Source: Gordius sp. MW1 (taxonomy: Eukaryota; Nematomorpha; Gordioida; Gordea; Gordiidae). Taken from it: a stretch of 64,000 nt of DNA. Below are positions 58,101-64,000 of the stretch, in pieces. The translations under genes were made by a program, and so were the position numbers. The first letter of the stretch is position 1. Each line of letters begins with the position of its first letter. Below the pieces are notes generated by a model that saw only the letters and a list, made by a program, of their open reading frames with translations, had not been told where the DNA came from and searched no databases. The stretch spans positions 5,642,001 to 5,706,000 of the forward strand of contig OZ038526.1 of NCBI GenBank assembly GCA_964036665.1. Direction: 5' to 3'.

Positions 58101-60458
58101 CTTTGACTCCACACTTTCCACATGACAGTACGTTAATGGCGGCGTTTCGTTAATAGTTTTCAGATAATATTAATTGCTATGCAATTTATGGGCTCGCTTT
58201 TGTCCGTCCGTCCATTATCCAACTTGTATCTATTGATGTGGGTTCGAATCCCGGAGAGGGCAAATTTTTTTAAATTAATATATTGTTTTTGTTAATACCA
58301 TCGATAATATGGCTTTTTGACCGTGTCCTAGCTACTGACCAAGGAAAAAAATGACCACTGGCCAAAGTATAAATCGATTTTTTTTCTCGTTTTTTAAATT
58401 GCTTTGATAATTACCCTATGCCCCCCCCACAAGGGCTTATTCCTCCACTGATATGGATCCCTGTGCCCTCCCTCCCCCCCCCTTACAGAGGCCTATGCCT
58501 CTACTGATGTGGGTTCGAATCCCGGATAGGGCAAAAAAATTTAATTATTAATATATTGTTTTTGTTAATGCCATTGAAAATATGCTTTTTGACCGTCGCT
58601 GGCTACTGACCAATGAAAAAAATGACCATTGGCCAAAGTGTGAATCGAAAATTTTTTCGTTTTTTTCATTTCTATATTAGGTTAACATTGATAATTACCC
58701 TATGCCCTTCCCCTACAGGGGTCTATGCCTCTACTGATATGGGTCCCTGTGCCCCCCCCCACAAAGGCCTATGTCTCTACTGATGTGGGTTCGAATCTCG
58801 GCGAGGGCAAGTTTTTTTTATATTTTTTTTAATTAATATATTGTTCTTGTTAATACCATTGATAATATTGGCTTTTTGGCCGTTTGCTGGCTGCTGACCA
58901 ATGGAAAAAAATGCATTGGCTAAAGTGTGAATCAAAATTTTTTTTGTTTTTTTTTGTCTCTTATGTTTTAATATCCTTTTTGCCCGTGTCCTGGCTACTG
59001 ACCAATGAAAAAAATGACCATTGGCCAAAGTGTGAATCAAAAATTTTTTTTCGTCTTTTTTTATCTCATATGTATTTATATCTTTTTTGACCGTCTCCTG
59101 GCTGCTGATTAATGGGAAAAAATGACCATAAAGTGAGATTAAAATAAAAAAACTTTCTCGATATTTTAATTATTGACTAATATTTGGCCGTCTGCTAGCT
59201 ACTGACCAATGGGAAAAATGACCACTGCCCAAAGTGAGATTAAAATCGATTTTTTTCTATATTAAAATTATAGGCTATTTGGCCGTCAGACCAATGGAAA
59301 AAATGACCAATGGCCAAAGTCTGATTGGAAAATTTTTTCGTTTTTTTAATATCTTGTTTATACTATACATATGCGCATAATTTGAATAGAGTCTATAGTC
59401 ATAATTCAAATTATGGGTCGCCTACACCAAATTGTTTCAATTTCAACAAAAAAACTCTAAAATGAAAGTTGAACGTTTTGGTAGGATGACTATTGGCTTT
59501 TCCAAGGTCATACCCTCTATTTGCGTTCCATTTGTCATTTTGATTAATTTAGAAGTTTATAAATAAGAATAAATGAAAGAAAACCTATTCCTCAAAATAA
59601 AGTATAAAATGCAAAATAATTAGTTTTTTTCATACAAATATTCAAAAAGTTAAATTTTTGTAAAACCTGCTATAAAACATTTATTAATACTTTATTTATT
59701 GACGAAAATTATCAATTTTTTCATAAAAATATTTAAAAAGCTAAATTTTTGTAAAACCTGCTATAAACATTTATTAATACTTTATTTATTGAGGAAAATA
59801 TAAATGAAAATATAAATAGTATATTTAAAAAACAACTATAACGTTGTACGAGTATTATCTGACTCACAGCTTGACCATTGCCCCTTCCCCCCCCCTCCAT
59901 AGGCATTCTCGCCCCTTCCGACCTTTCTCGCCCATAAATTGCATAGCAAATATGCCATGTTTATACGGAGTATAGATGAGTTTCGTTCCCCTTCCCTCCT
60001 GCACCTCCCTCCCCCCTCCCCCTTCCCAGCAGGGCCGAAGGCCATGGTTTTTCTTAAATGATCGATTCTCCCTAGTTCAATTTAAAAATTAAACAACCAG
60101 TTCATAAGCTAAAAGAATCGCTATTAAAGTAAACTCTCGCACAAGGCCCCGCCTTGCCCTAGCTACGAATTAAATCCATCCCTCGGTTTATATTCAAGCC
60201 TATTTAGAACTATTTTATGTCAAGTCGGAGTTGGCATTTTGGGCCTATCGTTGTATGCAAATATTGAATTTGCATGATTCTTGCATCCTTTTAAAGTTAT
60301 TAAATCATAAATAAACGCCGAATTGTGGTGCAAATATGGTTAAAGCTTAATTTCTGTTATACCTCCCTTGACTTCCCCGTTCGTGCATATGGCAGACATA
60401 GACATAGATGTTATAATGGTCACCGTCACCGAAAGAAGTACTATAACGGTCGCCAATC
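28925..60458 (-). CDS. SLC12A cation-chloride cotransporter (NKCC/NCC type), 22 exons, N-terminus missing
   Basis: This family couples inward Cl- movement to Na+ and/or K+ at the plasma membrane. Exons in gene order: 60363-60458, 50646-50785, 50082-50198, 48481-48592, 48268-48395, 47588-47836, 47210-47317, 46986-47109, 46762-46863, 44052-44207, 43561-43660, 40775-40886, 40435-40569, 40088-40194, 37306-37601, 36353-36889, about 35849-36201, 34281-35148, 34068-34182, 33679-33765, 31719-31898, 28925-29063. Phases agree throughout and give 1,452 residues plus TAA. The chain opens at TM2 ([13 protein letters not shown]). The exons coding the N-terminal tail and TM1 are not found and may lie right of the window. 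The final FYS end matches NKCC proteins. Which ions are carried cannot be told by eye. Introns hold nearly all the large repeats of the right half; the longest is 9.6 kb. Confidence 0.95.
29604..31493 (+). mobile_element. large ATTGCTATGCAAT element (copy 2)
   Basis: It begins ATTGCTATGCAATTTATGGG. A 60-bp tandem block follows, then the CCAAT/ATTGG array, a unique stretch (GACCCATAATCACTAAAGGC) and GCCCATAAATTGCATAGCAA. It ends in a polypyrimidine tract and the hairpin GGGCCGAAGGCCC followed by TTTTT. It is nearly identical to 51,288-53,073 along its whole length. It lies in the last SLC12A intron. Confidence 0.85.
29842..30095 (+). repeat. tandem repeat, about 60-bp unit, 4 copies
   Basis: The unit joins TTATATAATAAACATAAATA, AAAGTTGTTTACTTTTAATT and GCTATGCAATTTAACTAGTT. 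The element's terminal word GCTATGCAATTTA is part of every unit. The same four-copy block is at about 51,410-51,660. Confidence 0.85.
31899..33678. other. SLC12A intron, with TCTCG-rich remnants
   Basis: TCTTGTCTCGTCTAGG and GAATCTCGTCTCCGTCTAG lie at about 32,030-32,090. GTCGAGATCTGATAAAATCTCG lies near 33,395. Similar TCTCGTCTCGG words are at 57,215-57,320. They are probably ends of a decayed element. Nothing else was recognised. Confidence 0.4.
34281..36889 (-). CDS. SLC12A inserted linker exons (low-complexity, Ser/Lys/Arg-rich)
   Basis: Three exons (36353-36889, about 35849-36201, 34281-35148), plus most of 37306-37601, lie between the conserved ...EGLD block and [12 protein letters not shown]. 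Together they encode about 650 residues, rich in Ser, Thr, Lys, Asn and Pro, with no domain I recognise. As I recall, NKCC/NCC proteins have well under 150 residues at this point. The middle exon's lower boundary is ambiguous: GT at 35,849 or 35,816 fits phase 0, and 35,857 fits with an alternative acceptor. All three frames stay open over long lengths, which argues for real coding. The reverse strand also shows open frames here; these are shadows. Confidence 0.8.
35509..35677. mobile_element. MITE of the CATGGGCGTAGCC family, perfect 8-bp TSD
   Basis: It begins CATGGGCGTAGCCAGGGG and ends ATCTGGCTACGCCCATG. GATGTAAA flanks both sides (35,501-35,508 and 35,678-35,685). It is inserted in the SLC12A intron between the 35.8 and 35.1 kb exons. 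Confidence 0.88.
37306..40886 (-). CDS. SLC12A cytosolic C-terminal domain, first half
   Basis: The exons read [20 protein letters not shown] and LLICGHVIK, then [32 protein letters not shown], and [20 protein letters not shown]. These correspond to LTG.P..RP.L..F, ICGHV, the AGLGRMKPN-LV-GFK block and HDAFD...GLD of NKCCs. The 40,775 to 40,569 splice joins ICGHVIK directly to PYIDDQIFP in phase 0. An open stretch at 40,630-40,730 is therefore treated as intron. Confidence 0.9.
39247..39699. mobile_element. near-perfect palindromic CATAGACT-family MITE, perfect 8-bp TSD
   Basis: It begins CATAGACTACATAGACTG and ends AGCAGTCTATGTAGTCTATG. Each arm is about 215 bp and nearly identical in inverted orientation around an AT-rich centre (about 39,470). 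CGTACAAC flanks both sides (39,239-39,246 and 39,700-39,707). It should fold into a long hairpin. It lies in the SLC12A intron between 40,088 and 37,601. Confidence 0.92.
40935..42460. repeat. CTAAGTATTT satellite in two inverted blocks
   Basis: In the left block (40,935-41,407) TTGCTAAGTATTTAAAT-type units of about 15-25 bp recur more than twenty times. In the right block (about 42,110-42,450) the reverse complement AAAATACTTAGCATTT recurs about twenty times. The 700 bp between are AT-rich with weaker AGCATTT traces. It fills an SLC12A intron (40,887-43,560). Confidence 0.88.
42518..43358. mobile_element. long inverted-repeat element (TCTACAAA ends)
   Basis: The arms of about 400 bp mirror each other around about 42,930. 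Left words GAATAATAATATGTTTTTAG, TGCAAAAATGCCCATT, CCCACTATGTCTGG and GGAGTACATTAGAGATTTAC have reverse complements at 43,280, 43,215, 43,040 and 43,010. The centre holds CTCCACTCCCGCCCCCTTAT and its mirror. No open frame. A second, interrupted copy is at 53,100-55,243. Confidence 0.85.
43561..60458 (-). CDS. SLC12A membrane domain exons (TM2 to TM12)
   Basis: Eleven exons encode the LeuT-fold transport core. Landmarks in order: [20 protein letters not shown] and [16 protein letters not shown]-like [59 protein letters not shown], an extracellular loop with NNSS (potential N-glycosylation) and Cys residues, [74 protein letters not shown], and the membrane exit KKP-DVNWGSS. The order and spacing match NKCC/NCC proteins rather than KCCs (inference from recalled family sequences). 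Confidence 0.93.
44719..45597. mobile_element. non-autonomous element with TAGGGGAGACCGGGG TIRs
   Basis: TAGGGGAGACCGGGG at the left end is repeated in inverted orientation at the right (CCCCGGTCTCCCCTA). The inside has further GGGGCTAGTC and CAAAGGGGGCTATG words. About 880 bp, no transposase. It lies in an SLC12A intron. Confidence 0.75.
45598..46761. other. SLC12A intron, no feature recognised
   Basis: AT-rich with short C-rich patches. I looked for exons and bounded repeats on both strands and saw none. Confidence 0.35.
48660..49489. mobile_element. second copy of the GGGGAGACCGGGG-TIR element, diverged
   Basis: The left end AGGGAGACCGAGGC and the right end CCCCAGTCTCCCTT are diverged versions of the 44,719-45,597 termini, with a similar length (about 830 bp). 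It lies in the SLC12A intron immediately before the 48,481-48,592 exon. Confidence 0.6.
49600..50045 (+). pseudogene. LINE (RTE-type) 3' fragment, degraded
   Basis: This corresponds to the tail of the copy at 6,028-7,160. It has AGAGCAAAGCTTACAAATCC-like sequence, a GGAGCTTGGGGTATACTAAG block, and an open end reading [17 protein letters not shown] and [10 protein letters not shown]. Many frameshifts and small deletions are present. It ends about 37 bp from the splice donor of the SLC12A exon 50,082-50,198, on the opposite strand. Confidence 0.85.
51288..53073 (+). mobile_element. large ATTGCTATGCAAT element (copy 3)
   Basis: It is nearly identical to copy 2 (29,604-31,493) in the order of blocks, down to shared oddities such as the ATGCTATGCAATTTAACTAG unit lacking one T. 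It starts ATTGCTATGCAATTTATGGG and ends with the GGGCCGAAGGCCC hairpin and T5. It lies in the SLC12A 9.6-kb intron. High identity suggests recent movement or duplication. Confidence 0.85.
53224..55007. mobile_element. GGCCCG-rich hAT-like MITE inserted in the 53.1-kb element
   Basis: AGTACATA flanks it on both sides (53,216-53,223 and 55,008-55,015). The ends are rich in AGCCCGAGCTCGGCCCG and CCGGCCCGCGGACCGGGC words. It is itself interrupted by the element at 53,715-54,495, so its own length is about 1.0 kb. Confidence 0.65.
53715..54495. mobile_element. hAT-like MITE with CAGAGGTCAGA TIRs, perfect 8-bp TSD
   Basis: It begins CAGAGGTCAGATTTG and ends CATTTCTGACCTCTG. GTTTATAT flanks both sides (53,707-53,714 and 54,496-54,503). 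Both subterminal regions are dense in GCCCGCCCGAAC words with an AT-rich middle. The Gly/Arg/Ala-rich open frames here are artefacts. Confidence 0.9.
55640..57180 (+). pseudogene. LINE (RTE-type) copy with endonuclease part, heavily decayed
   Basis: An open stretch at 55,746-56,132 reads [20 protein letters not shown] and [20 protein letters not shown], the AP-endonuclease domain signature (GDFNAHVG..R.GYE..HGG.G.G) of RTE-like elements. Further on are linker sequence (about 56,210-56,460), a small RT remnant ([15 protein letters not shown], about 56,935) and the GGAGCTTGGGGTATACCAAG tail. The central RT, including YADD, is deleted and several stops interrupt it. It lies in the 9.6-kb SLC12A intron. 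Confidence 0.88.
57181..58172. other. SLC12A intron with TCTCGTCTCG-rich start
   Basis: CTTGTCTCGATCTCG, AATCTCGTCTCGGG and TCTCGTCTCGGTCTAG occur at 57,215-57,320. The remainder is AT-rich with nothing recognised. Confidence 0.35.
58173..60052 (+). mobile_element. large ATTGCTATGCAAT element (copy 4, diverged)
   Basis: It begins ATTGCTATGCAATTTATGGG and ends with GGCATTCTCGCCCCTTCC, GCCCATAAATTGCATAGCAA, a polypyrimidine tract and the GGGCCGAAGGCC hairpin. Its array differs from copies 2 and 3. Three units carry the tRNA T-arm/B-box word GGGTTCGAATC(C/T)CGG, at 58,231, 58,511 and 58,787, each preceded by CT(A)CTGATGTG or ATTGATGTG. It lies in the SLC12A intron just before the TM2 exon. Confidence 0.8.
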
Positions 60459-61226
60459 CTAAAACAACGTACGATATTTTAAAAAAATATTTTGACGCAT
60501 AATAAAGTGTAAAAATATAATGCTTTAAAACATAAAAACTAGTAGTTTTTCGTTTTTTTCGATCTTAATAAAGACAACCCCATAGTAACTCTGTTATTTT
60601 GGTCCCGCTGAATCTAGAGCGATACACCTTTTGGAGTCATTAACTATGATGAGGGCAATCAATTTAAAGTAGTTCTAGAAGTTAAGAAGGCCAAAATACT
60701 TTGGTTAGGCCAAGCCAGACGGCCTGGCAAATTTGTTACTTAGTGCAGAAATGTGCAACTGACAACAATTGGTCTTGAATGTTTACAAACAAGGTACATT
60801 TTTTACCAGTCTTGATGTTTTAATACATGATTCAACTTTGTAATAATATCCATTTCTTCCTGTTTACGAGTCATTCTAAATTCTATGTCAATTGACACAA
60901 AGGGAAAACCATAAAGGCAATTTTTATATTTTATACATAATTTTTTTACCATCTAATCAATCATTTTTCTTTAGAAGTTTTTGTTAAACCCTATAAATAA
61001 AAATTATGATAATTGTCACCATGGCAAAACCACAAATCCAATTTATATTTGTAATAATTTTAATGCTCAGATCTTGTTAGAAGTTTTGTTTACTCCATGA
61101 CAATTAATACATTTTAACCAAGAGAAAACCACAATTTAATATAGATTCCTAATTATTTTATAACACCTTCAAATTATATTAATTAGCACTTATGTATAGA
61201 TAATATTAAATCGTGGCAAAATTAGT
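60459..61226. other. upstream of the first SLC12A exon found, nothing recognised
   Basis: The exon ending at 60,458 starts with two bases of a split codon behind a TTTTAG acceptor, so this is intron. I searched the minus strand for the TM1 block (LNIWGVMLF..LSWIVG type) and did not find it. Confidence 0.4.
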
Positions 61227-61667
61227 CATGTGCGTACGCAGGGCGCCCCCCCCCCCCAAATAAAAAACAAATTTTCAATACAAAAACCCTAACAAATTTA
61301 AAAAAAAATATGTTTTGCCCCCCCCTAATTAGCCGGAGGGGGGCAGCCGGACCCCCTGCCCCCCCCCTAATTTGCCCGGGGGCAGGGGGTGTGGGTGCCC
61401 ACACTGCCTAATTTAGGTCAGTTGCTTTTTTTTGCTCTCAGGAAAATTTTTGGATGTCGAGATCTTTTTTTTTTTTTGCTCTCAGGAAAATTTTTAGATG
61501 TCGAGACTTTCTTTTTTTTTTGCTCTCAGGAAAATTTTTAGATGTCGAGACCTTTTTTCTTTTTTTTTTGCTCTCAGGAAAATTTTTGGATTTTTTTTTT
61601 GTTCGCAGGAAAATTTTAATCTGCCTCCCCCCCCCCCCCCCCCCTAATTCAAAACCTGCGTACGATG
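61227..61667. mobile_element. CATGTGCGTACGCAGG-ended MITE with 8-bp TSD and internal repeats
   Basis: It begins CATGTGCGTACGCAGG and ends AACCTGCGTACGATG. The flanks AAATTAGT and AAATTAGC are an 8-bp duplication with one mismatch. Inside, at about 61,430-61,615, a TTTTTTTGCTCTCAGG, AAAATTTTTGGATGTCGAGA unit is repeated about four times. It is related in layout to the GGGCGTAGCC family. Confidence 0.75.
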
Positions 61668-63040
61668 AAATTAGCATTATAAGCAATGCTGCTTAATAAA
61701 TGGTACGGTATAAAATTTGCTGAAAGCCACGTTTTGTTTAAATTAATTCTGCCGATATCACGGTTTGTTTCGAGCAACCTGCTCGATACCAGTATCGTTT
61801 CTATCTCACTATAACAACAATCATAAGATGCGTTAATCTGTCAGTGCTTCAACCGGCTTATTAAGCATCATGTGCACTTTACGTTTTGATGGGAATGGTG
61901 GCAAATGTATGCTCGAGGTCTACATAGGCGCGCCGGGCTTGGGGCAAGATAAATATAACAGTTCGGACATTCTTTTGCTCTATTTGAAGATTATGCGCTC
62001 CTGGCCATCTGGCGAAACGGGCATGTGACGAATTTACTAAAATTAGGCAACAATTAATCTAAAGTTAAGAAACATATAATATTATCACCAAATTCAGATT
62101 ATTTTCTGTAAGGAATCTAAATAATTCTGTTTTGTAATTAACTCTTGCAAGTTATATATCATTGTCACACTTAGGTTCTCCATTGTATACTTAAGCACAC
62201 AAATTTTGCATAGTCTAATTTAATATTACTATATATTGCAATTCGAATAAAAAGTATAATCTATATTGTATATATAAATCATATATTCTATATATATAGA
62301 TAAGCACACTTTTTTGCAACTTTTATGACTTCGCCAGCTGTCCATTTCGCCAGGTGGGCTGGATTCAAATTATGAATACAAGAACGAATGATGAATACAC
62401 GTAGTATTTTAAGGGAATGGGTCGAGGGTTTTTCATTATGTAAAAGGCAGTAATTGATAGAGAATTATGATTAATAAATGGGATAATTTTTATTTTGAAC
62501 TAAATATAAAGTAGGAGGATTTTAAGTCAGATGTGCTTCTATGGTTGAAAAAACTTTAACCATTGCTATTATATTTATTTAAATTAATTATAGAGTTTGT
62601 CTCAATTCCAGCTTTGAGCGCCACTAGTTATGGGACTTTCAGTAATGCAAGTCTTATAGAAGAGAAAAGGACTAGATTAAAGCCCAATAAAATATTTTTT
62701 TTATTTTTTAACGACCAAATTAAACTCTAATTTGTATGGGCCTTAGATTAGTAACTTTCTATAAATGTTTTCGTTATAAAAATAAAATAGTTCAAATTAA
62801 AGTGGGCCTGTTTTTAATTAGTGGGGCCTGATGTGGCGCTATTTCAGTTTAAATCTGCGGGCTGGGTGCGGGCCGACAAAATATTTCGACCCGTGCAAAC
62901 CTCTAATGTATGCTACTACCATTGGTAACGGTTGTAGCATTTAAGCATATAGGCATCTCTAGAGTATTGAAATCGCGAAAAGCGATCTTTTATAAAATTG
63001 TTGATCAATTTGTGAGGAGAAAACGATAGGCATAGATATT
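61668..63040. other. AT-rich stretch, little recognisable
   Basis: There is one GCGGGCTGGGTGCGGGCCGAC patch at about 62,855 followed by GACCCGTGCAAACCTCTA, probably one end of a GGCCCG-type element. No exon of the transporter was found. Confidence 0.35.
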
Positions 63041-63369
63041 AAAAGAGCGGACTTTAACACATAGAGCCCCGAGCTAGGCTGGCAGAAGCGGTTTTGCCTA
63101 TAGATGACCGCCCTCCTTAGGAGTTGATGGGTTTGGAGCACAACACTTCGGGGAGCGAGTGAAAGAGCTAGCCGGGCCCGTTATAGCTAGCTCCTCCCTT
63201 TGAGCCATAACTGCTATACTTATCGGTCGTCATAGACGTTTCAATCGCAGGCAAGCCAAGGCCGGCCAACGATGAACCGGCGATGATCAGTAGTCTGAAT
63301 TATGACTCTGCGTCAAACATAACCTCTAGCCAGAGACGTCCGATAGTATCTTGACTAGTAAGCCTCAAG

Positions 63370-63590
63370 TTCAACTCTTTGTGGAACGGCCATGCACCAT
63401 CACCCATTGAATTAAAGAGGTATCAATCTGTTTATCCTTATAGTGTCCTGGCAGGGTGAGTTTTCCTGTATTGAGTTAGCCCCAGGCTCAACTTCTAACG
63501 GAACGGATGCACCACTACACTATTGAATCGTGAAAGAACAGATATCAATCTGTCAATCCTTACAATTTTCTAGCCGGGCGATTTTTTCGG
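63370..63590 (-). pseudogene. diverged tandem 18S-rRNA-like fragment
   Basis: On the minus strand CTATAAGGATAAACAGATTG, then AATTCAATGGGTGATGGTGC and ATGGCCGTTCC resemble the conserved 18S stretch around GGATTGACAGATTGA...GGTGGTGCATGGCCGTTC. The block occurs twice about 120 bp apart (about 63,375-63,465 and 63,490-63,590). The second copy keeps AAGGATTGACAGATTGATA but has GTGCATCCGTTCC. Downstream sequence (63,060-63,370) does not follow 18S as I recall it. It is probably an rRNA-derived repeat or pseudogene, not a working rRNA gene. Confidence 0.5.
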
Positions 63591-63593
63591 GAG

Positions 63594-64000
63594 ATAGACT
63601 GCTCATTAACGCACAAAATGTACCCTTTTTCCACCATTCTGAAAGGCACATTGTAAAGTGGTGATCATATATAAATTCGTAATTTTCGCTAATTAAATAA
63701 TCTTAAAAAGGTAAATAAAAAAATATTGAATTGGGTAGATATCAAAAACAGCATTTTAAAATAAAAATCATTTAAAAAATACATAAAAATTAAAAATGTA
63801 AAAAATGCGATTAAAGTTTGTTTAATTATTAGCCATCAATATTAATTACTATTTTGTATAATATTAATTTATTGACGTTCGTTTTAATTTATAAACTAGT
63901 GAGGAGGGTAAATTGACTGTCATAGGGCAAAATTACATGGTTAAAATACACCAGTTGCCCTCTTCAAAATGGAGGAAAATTTGACACACAATTAACCATA
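63594..64000. mobile_element. left end of a CATAGACT-family element, runs off the window
   Basis: GATAGACTGCTCATTAACGC followed by TGTACCCTTTTTCCACCATT resembles the ends at 188, 12,080 and 39,247. The other end is not in the window. Confidence 0.5.

Noticed and set aside
58231-58801. tRNA genes at the GGTTCGAATCCCGG words
   Set aside because: Only the T-arm word is present. No acceptor stem, D-arm or anticodon arm could be fitted around it.

Overview
This window looks like nuclear DNA from an animal, probably an invertebrate. It is AT-rich and gene-poor. It carries three conserved animal genes split by GT-AG introns, and most of the rest is transposable-element debris. I could not assign a phylum from the sequence alone.

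Three genes can be assembled exon by exon, with nearly every splice phase agreeing. (1) A Timeless/Tof1/Swi1 homologue (replication-fork protection) lies on the minus strand. Eleven exons run from 10,306 down to 1,634. The N-terminal exons are not identified and the C-terminal exons lie beyond the left edge. (2) An ethanolamine kinase (choline/ethanolamine kinase family) lies on the plus strand at 21,974-26,795, in four exons that join into a complete 412-codon frame. (3) A cation-chloride cotransporter of the SLC12A NKCC/NCC type lies on the minus strand from 60,458 down to its stop at 28,925. It has 22 exons, and only the N-terminal exons are missing, beyond or near the right edge. Its C-terminal cytosolic domain carries an unusually long inserted linker of roughly 650 residues. 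Timeless and the kinase are divergently oriented; the kinase and the transporter converge.

The rest is mobile DNA. Three degraded RTE-type LINE copies are present at 6.0-7.2, 49.6-50.0 and 55.7-57.2 kb. Four full-size copies (7.6-9.8, 29.6-31.5, 51.3-53.1 and 58.2-60.1 kb) of a 1.8-2.3 kb element share palindromic ATTGCTATGCAAT ends, an internal CCAAT/ATTGG-rich tandem array and a tRNA-like B-box. At least four families of short non-autonomous elements have exact or near-exact 8-bp target duplications (hAT-like). One element is inserted head-on into the middle of its own sibling at 99-641, and a three-level nest sits at 53.1-55.2 kb. There is a pogo-like MITE, homopurine/homopyrimidine minisatellite arrays at 12.2-13.6 and 15.6-16.0 kb, a large CTAAGTATTT inverted satellite at 40.9-42.5 kb, and a diverged tandem 18S-rRNA-like fragment near 63.4 kb.

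Region by region: 0-10.3 kb Timeless with repeats in its introns; 10.3-21.6 kb repeats and unassigned sequence; 22-26.8 kb the kinase; 26.8-28.9 kb a short convergent spacer with one hAT MITE; 28.9-60.5 kb the transporter, its introns enlarged by repeats; 60.5-64 kb unassigned sequence with the rRNA-like fragment. Exon boundaries were set by eye from homology, GT/AG sites and phase, and have not been checked against transcripts.
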